This document shows positions 9,259 through 18,442 of a DNA stretch of 64,000 nt, in pieces. The notes beneath the pieces were generated by a model. It was given only the letters and a program-made list of their open reading frames with translations, did not search any database and was not told where the DNA came from. The DNA comes from an uncultured Collinsella sp. (GTDB lineage: Bacteria > Actinomycetota > Coriobacteriia > Coriobacteriales > Coriobacteriaceae), in assembly GCA_947642445.1 (NCBI GenBank), contig CANRSF010000004.1, forward strand, positions 62,001 through 126,000. Reading direction: 5' to 3'. Made by a program: the position numbers and the translations under genes. Each line of letters opens with the position of its first letter. Position 1 is the stretch's first letter.

Positions 9259-10527
9259 ATGAATACCGAGCTGTTTGATATCAAGATTCGCGCCGTCGAG
9301 GGTGGCGTTACGGCTGCGGCTGGTTTTAAAGCTGCAGGCATCCACGCTGGGTTCCGCAAGAATCCCGAGCGCCTGGATTACGCGCTCGTCGTGCCCGATA
9401 AACCCTGTCCCGGTGCCGGCGTGTTTACCACCAATCGCTTTTGCGCGGCGCCCGTGCAGGTGAGCCGCGCCCACCTGGGCGGTGCCGACAAGGGCTACGG
9501 TATCATCGCCGGCGTTTCTGTCAACTCTGGCAATGCCAACGCCGCCACGGGTGAGACCGGTCTTGCCTGCGCGCGCGAGACCTGCAACATCGCCTCGCAG
9601 GTCATCGGCTGCGAGCCCCAGCAGATTCTGGTCGCCTCCACGGGCGTAATTGGCCAGATTCTGCCGATCGACACGTTTGAGACTGCCGTTCCTGCTGCCT
9701 ACGAGGCGCTCTCCGCCCACGGTGGCGCCGATGCCGCCCGCGCTATCATGACGACCGACACGCACTCCAAGGAGTATGCCGTGTGTTATCGCAGCGAGGC
9801 CGCGGGGCACGCAGGCAATGCCTATACGGTGGGCGGTATGTGCAAAGGTTCGGGCATGATCATGCCCAACATGGCCACCATGATCGCAGTCATCACCACC
9901 GATGCCCCCGTCGAGCCTGCGGCGCTCCACGCCCTGTTGCTCTCCACCGTCAAGCAGACCTTCAACAAGGTAACGGTCGATTCCGACACCTCGACTAATG
10001 ACACCTGCATCATGCTTGCATCCGGCGCCGCTGCCGCAGATGCCGAGCCTATTGTCGAGGGCTCTGACGCCTTCGACGAGCTGGCCTTTGCCGTGCATGA
10101 GGTGTGCGAGAGCCTGGCGCGCAACATCGCCGCAGATGGCGAGGGCGCGTCCAAGCTCGTGACGGTTAACGTCACCGGCGCCGTGAACGACGAGGAGGCC
10201 GATATCGCCGCCCGTGCCGTCGCCAACTCACCGCTCGTCAAGACCTGCATCGCCGGCCACGACTGCAACTGGGGCCGCGTTGCCATGGCGCTCGGCAAGT
10301 GCGGTGTGCAGTTTGATCAGGAAGACGTTTCCATCGAAATGATGGGCATGCCCGTCTGCCGTGATGGCCTGACCGTTCCCTTTGACGAGGACGAGGCCCT
10401 GCGACGTTTTGAGGCGCCCGAGATCGTGATCTCGGCCGACCTGGGCGCAGGGGACGCGGCAACCACCGTGTGGACTTGCGACCTCACGCACGAGTACATC
10501 TCCATTAACGGTGACTACCGTTCCTAG
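9259..10527 (+). CDS. argJ: Bifunctional glutamate N-acetyltransferase / amino-acid acetyltransferase
   Basis: A 422-residue protein that recycles acetyl groups between N-acetylornithine and glutamate and may also make acetylglutamate from acetyl-CoA. The self-cleavage site is clear: KGSGMIMPNMATMI, with the nucleophile Thr at about residue 207. VDSDTSTNDT is the conserved beta-chain motif. It is separated from argC by 133 nt, where I see no second gene. Because the recycling ArgJ route is present, a separate argA is not required if the enzyme is bifunctional (inference). Confidence 0.96.
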   Translation: MNTELFDIKIRAVEGGVTAAAGFKAAGIHAGFRKNPERLDYALVVPDKPCPGAGVFTTNRFCAAPVQVSRAHLGGADKGYGIIAGVSVNSGNANAATGETGLACARETCNIASQVIGCEPQQILVASTGVIGQILPIDTFETAVPAAYEALSAHGGADAARAIMTTDTHSKEYAVCYRSEAAGHAGNAYTVGGMCKGSGMIMPNMATMIAVITTDAPVEPAALHALLLSTVKQTFNKVTVDSDTSTNDTCIMLASGAAAADAEPIVEGSDAFDELAFAVHEVCESLARNIAADGEGASKLVTVNVTGAVNDEEADIAARAVANSPLVKTCIAGHDCNWGRVAMALGKCGVQFDQEDVSIEMMGMPVCRDGLTVPFDEDEALRRFEAPEIVISADLGAGDAATTVWTCDLTHEYISINGDYRS

Positions 10528-10608
10528 ACTCCCGATGTGCCGCGCGTCCCGCTGCAATCGCGGGCAACGAGGTACGGCGCGATAGCTACACGAAAGACGA
10601 GGCAGACT

Positions 10609-11589
10609 ATGAAGTTCGCACGCGATTGTCGCTCGAGCGAATCCAACGAAGTTACCGCGCAGCTGCTGTTCGAGGCGCTGCCGTGGATTAAGAACCTGAC
10701 CGGTAAGACGGTCGTTATCAAGTACGGCGGAGCCGCCATGGTCGACGAGCAGCTGCGCCGCGACGTGATGAGCGACATCGTCCTGCTCAAGATCATCGGT
10801 ATGCGTCCCGTCATCGTGCATGGTGGCGGCAAGGCTATCAACGAGGCGCTGAGCCATTACGATATTCCCGTCGAGTTTAAGAACGGCCAGCGCGTGACCA
10901 CGCCGGCGAACATGGATATCGTGCGCGAGGTACTGGGCGGCAAGGTCAACCAGGAGCTGGTTGCTGCCATCAACCACCACGGCAACCTGGCCGTGGGCGT
11001 GTCGGGCAGCGATGCCGGCACGCTCATCGCCGAGCCTCTCGACCCCGAGCTCGGTCGAGTGGGCAAAGTGACACACGTTAACACCGACTATATCGAGCGC
11101 TTACTCGATAGCGAGTACATCCCCGTCATCGCTACCGTCGCGGCGGGGGAGGACGGCGGTTTCTTCAACATCAACGCCGATACCGCCGCCGGTGCCGTTG
11201 CGGCGGCGCTCCATGCGCACAAAGCGATTTTCTTGACCGATGTCGACGGTCTGTACAAGGACTTTGGCGACAAGGATTCGCTTATCTCCAACCTGACGCT
11301 CGACGAGGTCAATGAGATGCTCTACGGCGGCGAGGTCGATAAGGGCATGATTCCCAAGCTGCGCGCGGCCGTCGATGCGCTTGCCGGCGGCGTATTTCGT
11401 GCCCACATCATCAACGGCACCACGCCGCATTCGCTGCTGCTGGAGCTGCTGACCGATGCCGGCGTCGGCACCGTGATCCATTCCACCGAGACGGCCTACG
11501 AGTTCGATACGCATCCGCATCCGCTTTCGACGTTTGCTGCGCGTCTGACCGAGAACCTCGACGAGGTCGAGAAGCTTCAGACGGTCTAG
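10609..11589 (+). CDS. argB: Acetylglutamate kinase
   Basis: A 326-residue amino acid kinase that phosphorylates N-acetylglutamate. The motifs VIKYGGAAM near the N-terminus, VIVHGGGKAI, and FLTDVDGLYKD are diagnostic. The ATG at 10609 is chosen; an upstream in-frame reading to 10537 adds 24 residues of unlikely sequence. The remaining N-terminal helix (residues 1-30) is longer than in the E. coli enzyme and resembles arginine-feedback-sensitive versions, so feedback inhibition by arginine is plausible. Confidence 0.95.
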   Translation: MKFARDCRSSESNEVTAQLLFEALPWIKNLTGKTVVIKYGGAAMVDEQLRRDVMSDIVLLKIIGMRPVIVHGGGKAINEALSHYDIPVEFKNGQRVTTPANMDIVREVLGGKVNQELVAAINHHGNLAVGVSGSDAGTLIAEPLDPELGRVGKVTHVNTDYIERLLDSEYIPVIATVAAGEDGGFFNINADTAAGAVAAALHAHKAIFLTDVDGLYKDFGDKDSLISNLTLDEVNEMLYGGEVDKGMIPKLRAAVDALAGGVFRAHIINGTTPHSLLLELLTDAGVGTVIHSTETAYEFDTHPHPLSTFAARLTENLDEVEKLQTV

Positions 11590-11658
11590 CTGACCCGCAG
11601 CCGCCCCATTCCTGCACCCATAGGCCTGCGCCGTTCGGCGCTCAACGAAAGGCATCCC

Positions 11659-12942
11659 ATGTCACTTGCAGCTCAGCAATCGCTTGAATCCAATTACGTT
11701 ATGCATACCTTTGGCCGCTCTCCGGTCGAGTTTGTCGAGGGTCACGGCATGAAGCTCACCGGCGACGATGGCCGTGAGTACCTCGACTTTCTTGCCGGCA
11801 TCGGCGTGTGCAGCCTAGGTCATGGCGACCCGGCTGTGCTCTCGGCGCTCGAGGCACAGACCAAAAAGCTCATGCATGTCTCCAATTACTTCTACATTGA
11901 GCAGCGCGGACAGGTCGCGGCGCTGCTGTCCAAGCTTGCTAACGACGACGTAGATGGTGCGCGCGTGCTTGCCGATGCCATTGCCGCCGGCGATGAGATC
12001 ACGGCAGCTGCTCTTGGTGCCCCGGCTGCGGACGAGCAGGTGTGGGAGACCTTCTTTGCCAACTCCGGCGCCGAAGCCAACGAGGGCTCGATGAAGCTCG
12101 CGCGCCTGTACGCCAAGCGTGCCGGTAACGGTGGCAACACCATCGTGTGCATGCGCGGCGGTTTCCATGGCAGAACGCTTGAGACCATTGCCGCCACCAT
12201 GCAGGATTGGCTGCAGGATAGTTTCCGCCCGCTGCCGGGTGGCTTTGTGGCCTGCACGCCCAACGATATCGATGAACTGCGTGCGATCTTTAAGCATCTG
12301 GGGAGCGAAATTTGTGCCGTGATGCTCGAGCCGATCCAGGGCGAGAGCGGTGTGCACCCCATGACCGAGGAGTTTATGGCGGCAGCGCGCGACCTGGCAC
12401 ACGAAGTGGGTGCCGTGCTTATCGCCGACGAGGTCCAGTGCGGCATCTTCCGCTCCGGCAAGCCGTTTGCATTCCAAACCTATGGCGTGGAACCCGACAT
12501 CATGAGCCTTGCCAAGGGCATTGCTGATGGCGTGCCCATGGGTGCCGTCGTGGCAAAGAAGGAGATTGCCGACGTGTTTAAGCCGGGCGACCACGGCTCG
12601 ACCTTTGGCGGTAGCTGCTTGGCCATCGCGGCGTGTGCCGCGACGCTCTCCGCACTCGTGCGCGGCGATTATGCCGACCACGCTGCCAAGGTAGGCGCCT
12701 ATATGGAGGCAAAGCTCGCCAAGCTGCCGAACGTGACCGAGGTGCGTGGCCGCGGCTTGATGCTCGGCTGCGATCTGGACGATACTGTGGGTGATGCACA
12801 CGACGTTGTGGCCCGTGCATTGGGGGCTGGTGCCGTGATTAACGCTACGGGTGCCCATACGCTGCGTTTCCTGCCGCCGCTCGTGTGCGAAGAGGCCGAC
12901 GTGGACAGCCTAATCGAGATCCTGGCGGGTGTCTTGGGCTAA
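11659..12942 (+). CDS. argD: Acetylornithine aminotransferase
   Basis: A 427-residue class III aminotransferase that makes N-acetylornithine with PLP. The motifs NSGAEANEGSMKLAR, RGGFHGRT, LIADEVQCGIFRSGK and the Schiff-base lysine in SLAKGIADGVP (Lys286) are all present. There is an insertion of about 25 residues (VDGARVLADAIAAGDEITAA region, about 95-120) compared with short ArgD proteins. It is the last gene of the operon. No argF follows, so the window encodes only the ornithine branch. Confidence 0.95.
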   Translation: MSLAAQQSLESNYVMHTFGRSPVEFVEGHGMKLTGDDGREYLDFLAGIGVCSLGHGDPAVLSALEAQTKKLMHVSNYFYIEQRGQVAALLSKLANDDVDGARVLADAIAAGDEITAAALGAPAADEQVWETFFANSGAEANEGSMKLARLYAKRAGNGGNTIVCMRGGFHGRTLETIAATMQDWLQDSFRPLPGGFVACTPNDIDELRAIFKHLGSEICAVMLEPIQGESGVHPMTEEFMAAARDLAHEVGAVLIADEVQCGIFRSGKPFAFQTYGVEPDIMSLAKGIADGVPMGAVVAKKEIADVFKPGDHGSTFGGSCLAIAACAATLSALVRGDYADHAAKVGAYMEAKLAKLPNVTEVRGRGLMLGCDLDDTVGDAHDVVARALGAGAVINATGAHTLRFLPPLVCEEADVDSLIEILAGVLG

Positions 12943-12966
12943 CGCGGCACAATAACTCAATTTGGA

Positions 12967-13046
12967 CCGGGTTCCGGACTGCGGACGTGCCCTATGTGGC
13001 ATGATTCAGCGGTCTGGAGCCCGTTTTGCCTTAGATTTGCTAAGGC
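12967..13046 (+). terminator. Imperfect hairpins after argD
   Basis: CGGGTTCCGGACTGC (from 12967) pairs with GCGGTCTGGAGCCCG, allowing G-U pairs, and is followed by TTTTGCC, a plausible terminator for the arg operon. A second small hairpin, GCCTTAGATTTGCTAAGGC, follows at 13028-13046. Confidence 0.5.
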
Positions 13047-13058
13047 GGGGAGACCTGC

Positions 13059-13275
13059 TGGTCAAAAAACATTAAATATGAGTACTGTTACCGATTTGGT
13101 CGCAGCAATTTTGGACTAATAAGACCAGATGGCAAGTCGAAATGGCGATGAATGCACGATTTTGATCTAATTGTTAGTCCTTATAATGGACATATGTTGC
13201 GTAACTTAAGCAAATACTATCTTTTGATATGTTGTAAGCAAGGTAGCAGTACTCATTTTTGCCATTTTCTGGCCA
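13059..13275. mobile_element. MITE-like AT-rich element with 34-bp terminal inverted repeats
   Basis: The left end 13059-13092 and the right end 13242-13275 are inverted copies over 34 bp with 26 matches, including an uninterrupted ATGAGTACTG core and a GTTACC/GCTACC edge. The ~150-bp interior is clearly AT-richer than the genome around it, has no real ORF, and holds smaller inverted words (GGACTAA/TTAGTCC). No transposase is present, so it would move only in trans, if at all. Function is unknown. Confidence 0.6.
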
Positions 13276-13297
13276 CGGCCTTTGTGACAGACGTGCT

Positions 13298-13571
13298 GGC
13301 GGGTTCGAATCCCATGCGCTGGGCCTGAAAAAAAGAAAGGCCTCCATCGCTGGAGGCCTAACAATTCAGTGGTGGGCGATGAGGGATGTCGCGTGCGGCT
13401 GGCGCCGCCCGCTCTCGCTTCGGGCCTGCGGCCCTCGCGTGCTGCGCTGGAAAACGCTTCGCGTTTCCTCAGCTCCGCACCCTTGTGGGTTCGAATCCCA
13501 TGAAATGGGCCCAAGCAAAAACGGTCCCCTTTCGAGGACCGTTTCCAAATCAGTGGTGGGCGATGAGGGAT
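13298..13571. repeat. Duplicated tRNA-end fragments with intervening hairpins
   Basis: Two units (13298-13386 and 13483-13571) have the same order: a plus-strand T-arm-like GGGTTCGAATCCCATG...TGGGCC, a hairpin (13336-13359 and 13518-13543), then the minus-strand 3' end of tRNA-Val (TGGTGGGCGATGAGGGA). In the first unit the tRNA-Val copy breaks off after 17 bases and turns into GC-rich palindromic DNA (about 13388-13475). Only the second unit continues into a complete tRNA. This looks like duplication or integration-scar debris. Confidence 0.6.
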
Positions 13572-13629
13572 TCGAACCCCCAGCCTTGTGCGTGTAAAGC
13601 ACCTGCGCTAACCGTTGCGCCAATCGCCC
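13554..13629 (-). tRNA. tRNA-Val (anticodon TAC)
   Basis: Read on the minus strand, this is a 76-nt tRNA including CCA. The acceptor GGGCGAT pairs with ATCGCCC, the D-arm is GCGC...GCGC, the anticodon loop TTTACAC gives TAC, and the T-arm is GGGGGTTCGAATCCCTC. A G-A mismatch closes the anticodon stem at positions 27-43. Confidence 0.93.
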
Positions 13630-13816
13630 GTGCGGAGAGAGTATAGCAAAACAATCGCCTCATTCATCTCATATCCATTAAAGGTAACCGGCGCGTGTCA
13701 CAGCGGAGCTGATTCAGTTGAGATTGCCTGAACATTCCGCCCCTCTTTACGCCCTCGGGTATACTCAAAAGCTACTGATTCGATTTGATGCCCAGCAACA
13801 GCAGAGGGGATAGTAT

Positions 13817-15697
13817 ATGTGCGGTTTTGTCGGTTTTGTCGGTGGGACGGATAACCAATCCGAGGTGCTCACCAAGATGATGGACCGCATTGTCCATCGC
13901 GGTCCCGACATGGGCGGTCAGTTTATCGACGGCCGCGTTGCCCTGGGCTTCCGCCGCCTGTCGATCCTCGACCTGACCGAGGCCGGCGCTCAGCCCATGG
14001 CCAATGAGGACGGCAGCGTCGTTATCGTCTTCAACGGCGAGATCTACAACTTCCAAGAACTCCGTTCCGAGCTCGAGGCCAAGGGCTACAAGTTCCACTG
14101 CGGCGCCGACACCGAGAGCCTCCTGCACGGCTACGAGGAGTGGGGCGAGGCCGTCCTCGATCGCCTGCGCGGTATGTACGCCTTCGTCATCTGGGACAAG
14201 AAGAAGAACAAGCTTTTTGGCGCCCGCGATATCTTTGGCATCAAGCCGCTCTACTACTATCCCATGGCCGATGCGGGCGACGGCGCTCCGGGCGTGCTTT
14301 TTGGTTCCGAGATCAAGAGCTTCCTGGACTACCCGCACTTCCACAAGGCGGTCAACAAAAAGGCTCTGCGTCCGTACATGACGTTGCAGTATTCGGCAAC
14401 CGAGGAGACCTTCTTCGAGGGTGTCTACAAGCTGCCGCCGGCGCATTACTTTACCGTAGACATCCCGACCGGCAAGATGAACATCGAGCGCTACTGGGAT
14501 TGCGATTACTCTGCCGTCGAGAAGCCGTTCGAGGAGTACGTCGACGAGCTGGACGAGGTCGTGCACGAGAGCGTCGAGGCCCATCGCATCGCCGACGTCA
14601 AGGTCGCGTCGTTCCTCTCCGGCGGCGTCGACTCCAGCTACATCGCCGCTTGCCTCATGCCCGACAAGACCTTCTCGGTGGGCTTTGACTACAAGAACTT
14701 CAACGAGACCAACTACGCCAAGGAGCTTTCCGATAAGCTCGGCGTCGAGAATGTCCGCAAGATGATTACCGCCGACGAGTTCTTCGGTGCGCTCGAGGAC
14801 ATCCAGTATCACATGGACGAGCCGCAGTCCAACCTGTCTTCCGTGCCGCTATGGTTCTTGGCCGAGATGGCCCGCAAGGACGTCACCGTCGTGCTTTCGG
14901 GCGAAGGTGCCGACGAGCTCTTTGGCGGCTACGCCTACTACGAGGACACGGTCCCGGTGCGCAAGTACAAAAAGATGGTGCCGCTGCCCATCCGTCGCGC
15001 GCTCGGTAACCTGGCGCTGCATATGCCGTACTTCAAGGGGCATAACTTCCTGGTCAAGGGTGCCGAGATCCCCGAGAAGTCGTTCCTGGGACAGGCTCTG
15101 GTATGGCCGGAGCGCGAGGTCGACGGCGTGCTCAAGCCCGAGTACAACACCGGCGATGGCGCCTTCGAGCTCGCCGCTCCCATCTATGCGCGCGTGAAGG
15201 GTCAGCCCGAGCTGGTCAAGAAGCAGTACCTGGACATGAACATGTGGCTCCCGGGCGACATTCTGCTCAAGGCCGACAAGATGTGCATGGCACATTCGCT
15301 GGAGCTGCGCGTGCCCTTCCTGGACCGCAAAGTCATGGAGTTCGCCGAGCACATTCCCGACCGCTACCGCATCAACGAGAACGGCAACAAGCAGGTACTC
15401 CGCCACGCTGCCAACAAGTCGCTGCCCGATGAGTGGGCCACCCGTCCCAAGGTGGGCTTCCCGGTGCCGATTGTCTACTGGCTGCGCGAGCAAAAGTGGT
15501 ACGACTATGTCAAGGAGTACTTCACCGCGCCGTGGGCAAGCGAGTTCTTCGATACCGACGAGCTCATGCACCTGCTCGATCTGCACTTTGCGGGCAAGGG
15601 CGATTTCCAGCGCAAGATCTATACGCCGCTCGTGTTCCTGGTGTGGTACAAGCGCTTCTTTATCGACGAGGACCAGCCCGCTGTTCAGGCTGCCTAG
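13817..15697 (+). CDS. asnB: Asparagine synthetase (glutamine-hydrolysing)
   Basis: A 626-residue enzyme that makes asparagine from aspartate, glutamine and ATP. The initiating Met is followed directly by the glutaminase nucleophile Cys2 (MCGFVGFVGG). RHRG-type residues (VHRGPD), the glutamine-binding FNGEIYN, and the synthetase P-loop SGGVDSSYIA (about residue 273) are present. GCAGAGGGGATAGTAT precedes the ATG. The gene stands alone with its own terminator. Together with asnS at 61 kb it suggests that Asn-tRNA is made directly. Confidence 0.96.
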   Translation: MCGFVGFVGGTDNQSEVLTKMMDRIVHRGPDMGGQFIDGRVALGFRRLSILDLTEAGAQPMANEDGSVVIVFNGEIYNFQELRSELEAKGYKFHCGADTESLLHGYEEWGEAVLDRLRGMYAFVIWDKKKNKLFGARDIFGIKPLYYYPMADAGDGAPGVLFGSEIKSFLDYPHFHKAVNKKALRPYMTLQYSATEETFFEGVYKLPPAHYFTVDIPTGKMNIERYWDCDYSAVEKPFEEYVDELDEVVHESVEAHRIADVKVASFLSGGVDSSYIAACLMPDKTFSVGFDYKNFNETNYAKELSDKLGVENVRKMITADEFFGALEDIQYHMDEPQSNLSSVPLWFLAEMARKDVTVVLSGEGADELFGGYAYYEDTVPVRKYKKMVPLPIRRALGNLALHMPYFKGHNFLVKGAEIPEKSFLGQALVWPEREVDGVLKPEYNTGDGAFELAAPIYARVKGQPELVKKQYLDMNMWLPGDILLKADKMCMAHSLELRVPFLDRKVMEFAEHIPDRYRINENGNKQVLRHAANKSLPDEWATRPKVGFPVPIVYWLREQKWYDYVKEYFTAPWASEFFDTDELMHLLDLHFAGKGDFQRKIYTPLVFLVWYKRFFIDEDQPAVQAA

Positions 15698-15722
15698 CCT
15701 CGGCTTACGAACGCCTGCGCGT

Positions 15723-15747
15723 AACGGCTCCTCCGGGAGCCGTTTTT
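15723..15747 (+). terminator. Rho-independent terminator after asnB
   Basis: AACGGCTCC-TCC-GGGAGCCG is followed by TTTTTG, 25 nt after the asnB stop. Confidence 0.9.
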
Positions 15748-15807
15748 GCATGGCGCGTTTCAGTTACTATAAAAGCCGTCCCTGCCAATGGCTGAGAAAG
15801 GTGAAAG

Positions 15808-17370
15808 ATGCACCATTCGGATTCCGCAACCGTGACCACGGTCGATACGCTCGCCAAGCTACTCGATGCGTGCGGCGAGCTGCGCGCATCGGAGCAGGTT
15901 GACGAGCGCGCGGTGACCGGCTGCTCGTTTGATTCGCGCGCGGTCTCGGCAGGTGACGTGTTCTTTTGCAAAGGCGCTGCCTTTAAGCCCGCGTTTTTGA
16001 GCATGGCGCTCGATGCGGGCGCTGTCGCATTTGTGTGCGAGGAGTCGCTGGTCGAGTCTCTGGAGCCGCTGGCGCAGGAGAGCGGTGCTGCGATGCTGGT
16101 TGTTGATAGCGTTCGCACGGCCATGGCCCTGTTGCCGCCGGAGGTCTACGACCGTCCCGACCACGACGTCAAGATCGTGGGTATCACCGGTACCAAGGGA
16201 AAGACCACGGCCGCTTTTATGCTCCAGTCCATCATCAAAGCGGCGGGCGAGTCCTGCGGCATGATCGGCTCGGTGAGTACCGACGATGGCATCGAGTGCT
16301 ATGAGAGCACCAATACTACGCCCGAGGCCCCCGAGGTCTGGCGCCATATCGCCAACTGCCGCACTTCCGGTCGCCAGTCCATGGTCATGGAGGTCTCGAG
16401 CCAGGCGCTCAAGTACCAGCGCGTCGAGAATCTGCCGTTTGACGTGGCGTGCTTCCTCAACATCGGCCGCGACCATATCTCGCCGATCGAACACCCTACG
16501 TTTGAGGATTATTTTGAGAGCAAACTCAGGATCTTTGACCAGGCAAAGACCGCCGTGGTGAATCTGGGCACCGAAGAGGTCGACCGTGTGCTGGAGGCAG
16601 CGTCGACGGCCGAGCGCTTGGTGACCGTTGGCGTCGAGCATCCCGAGGCAAGCCTGTGGGCGAGCGACGTACGCATGGTCGGCTTTAGCATCGAGTTCAA
16701 CTTGCATGGCCTGTGTGCCGACGAGTCCGAGGCGGGGGAGAAGATCCTGCTGGGTATCGCGGGAGACTTTAACGTGGAGAACGCGCTGGTCGCTATCGCC
16801 GCCGCGCGCGAGATCGGCATCGGTATCGAGGCTATCAAGAAGGGCCTCTCCAAACTGCGTGTGCCGGGCCGCATGGAGGTCGTGGAGTCGAAGGACGGCC
16901 GCGTGATTTGCGTTGTCGACTACGCGCACAACCAGCTTTCGTTCCGCTCGCTTTTCTCGTCGGTCAAGCGCGCGTTTCCCGCCAGCCCGGTCATCGCAGT
17001 ATTTGGCGCTGCCGGCGGCAAGGCGCAGGAGCGCCGCGAGCAGCTTCCGCGCGAGGCCGCACCATATTCCGACCTGATGATCTTTGCCAACGAGGACCCG
17101 GCTCACGAGGACCCGATGAAGGTCTGTCGCGAGCTTGCCGAGCATGTTCCCGACGATACGCCGAACAAGATCATCCTCGACCGCGAAGCCGCTGTGCATG
17201 CGGCGTTCAAGGCGGCGCGCGAGGAGTACGTCAACCCCGATGCTCCCACCATTGTCTTGCTGCTGGCAAAGGGTGACGAGGAACTCATGCACGTGGGCGA
17301 CGAGTTCGTGCCCATCGAGAGCGACCTTTCGCTGGCCAATCGCCTAATCGATGTTACCCAGTTTGACTAA
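15808..17370 (+). CDS. murE: UDP-N-acetylmuramyl-tripeptide synthetase MurE
   Basis: A 520-residue Mur ligase that adds the third amino acid to UDP-MurNAc-L-Ala-D-Glu. The ATP loop is GITGTKGKTT (about 125-134), with TTPEAPEV and MEVSSQAL following. The substrate-selecting motif, which is DNPR in diaminopimelate-adding enzymes, reads EDPAHEDP here (about 429-436); this resembles the Asp-Asn-Pro-Ala type of L-lysine enzymes and lacks the Arg. The predicted third residue is therefore a non-DAP diamino acid (Lys or Orn). GAAAGGTGAAAG precedes the ATG. It starts a run with the HAD gene and murI. Confidence 0.94.
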   Translation: MHHSDSATVTTVDTLAKLLDACGELRASEQVDERAVTGCSFDSRAVSAGDVFFCKGAAFKPAFLSMALDAGAVAFVCEESLVESLEPLAQESGAAMLVVDSVRTAMALLPPEVYDRPDHDVKIVGITGTKGKTTAAFMLQSIIKAAGESCGMIGSVSTDDGIECYESTNTTPEAPEVWRHIANCRTSGRQSMVMEVSSQALKYQRVENLPFDVACFLNIGRDHISPIEHPTFEDYFESKLRIFDQAKTAVVNLGTEEVDRVLEAASTAERLVTVGVEHPEASLWASDVRMVGFSIEFNLHGLCADESEAGEKILLGIAGDFNVENALVAIAAAREIGIGIEAIKKGLSKLRVPGRMEVVESKDGRVICVVDYAHNQLSFRSLFSSVKRAFPASPVIAVFGAAGGKAQERREQLPREAAPYSDLMIFANEDPAHEDPMKVCRELAEHVPDDTPNKIILDREAAVHAAFKAAREEYVNPDAPTIVLLLAKGDEELMHVGDEFVPIESDLSLANRLIDVTQFD

Positions 17371-17477
17371 TGAACCATGATGGCGGCGACGCCCTGAGTG
17401 CGCTGTCGCCATAAGCGTGTTCCCTCAATCAAAACATGCCGTCCAAGTCCAAACCCTTCTACGTAAACGGAGTAACC

Positions 17478-18389
17478 ATGTCCCACAACACCCTGCCGAC
17501 CGTTGCCGAGCTTTCGGGCGAGATGCGCGAGCGTCTTGCCAAGGTTAAGTACGTCTTTACCGACCTGGACGCCACCATGCTCGCGCCCGGCTCGTGCGTG
17601 CTGCGCGACAACGACGGCAATCCCTCGACCAAGCTCGTCGAGGCTGTCGTGGCACTTGCCCGCGCTGGTATTCAGGTGGTTCCCACCTCGGGCCGCAACC
17701 GTACCATGATCCACGAGGACGCGCGCGTGCTCGGCCTCAACTCCTACATTGGTGAGATGGGCGGCCTGGTCATGTACGACCTCAAGGCCAACGATTGGGA
17801 GTATCTGACCGGCGACATGCCTTACGACCCCGCCTGCGGCCTTACTCCGCACCAGGTGATCGAGCAGACCGGCGTGTGCGAGAAGATCCTTGCTCACTGG
17901 CCGCACAAGATCGAGTACCACAACGACATGTCGACCGGCTACAAATACCGTGAGGTCACCGTCGGCATGCGCGGCGATGTGCCCGACGACGAGGTCCAGG
18001 CCATTCTTGACGAGGCCGGCTGCGGCTTGGTCTGGGCCTGCAACGGCCACCTGACACATCTGTCCAAGCCGACGACGCTCGAGCTCGAACGCGTCGAGGA
18101 TGGCCGCGCGTTTAACATCAATCCCGCCGGCCTCAACAAGGGCGTTGCCATCGCGCGTTTCTGCGAGCACCTAGGGATCGAGCGCGAGGAGACGCTCGCG
18201 CTCGGCGATTCCGAGTCCGACTTCTACATGGCTGACCACGTGGGCACGTTCTGCCTGGTCGAGAACGGTTTGACCAGCGCCGGCGCGCCCGAGTTCCTGG
18301 ATACCTGCGATAACGCCTACGTCACGCGCGGCAAGATTGTCGACGGCTGGGCGGCAACGGCAGAGCTGCTCGTCGCGGCTCGTTCGTAG
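17478..18389 (+). CDS. Cof-type HAD-family phosphatase
   Basis: A 303-residue HAD hydrolase. Motif I is DLDATML (DxDxT), motif II lies in VVPTSGRNRTM, a Lys occurs in PAGLNKGVAI, and motif IV is LALGDSESDFYM. The cap between residues about 85 and 200 is of the Cof/sucrose-phosphatase type. The start at 17478 follows ACGGAGTAACC. It sits between murE and murI, so a role in sugar-phosphate or wall metabolism is possible, but the substrate cannot be read from sequence. Confidence 0.85.
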   Translation: MSHNTLPTVAELSGEMRERLAKVKYVFTDLDATMLAPGSCVLRDNDGNPSTKLVEAVVALARAGIQVVPTSGRNRTMIHEDARVLGLNSYIGEMGGLVMYDLKANDWEYLTGDMPYDPACGLTPHQVIEQTGVCEKILAHWPHKIEYHNDMSTGYKYREVTVGMRGDVPDDEVQAILDEAGCGLVWACNGHLTHLSKPTTLELERVEDGRAFNINPAGLNKGVAIARFCEHLGIEREETLALGDSESDFYMADHVGTFCLVENGLTSAGAPEFLDTCDNAYVTRGKIVDGWAATAELLVAARS

Positions 18390-18442
18390 CGCGGTCCTAT
18401 CGTTCTGAGCCATATCTTTTCGAGAGAGAATCTGGTGAGGTA

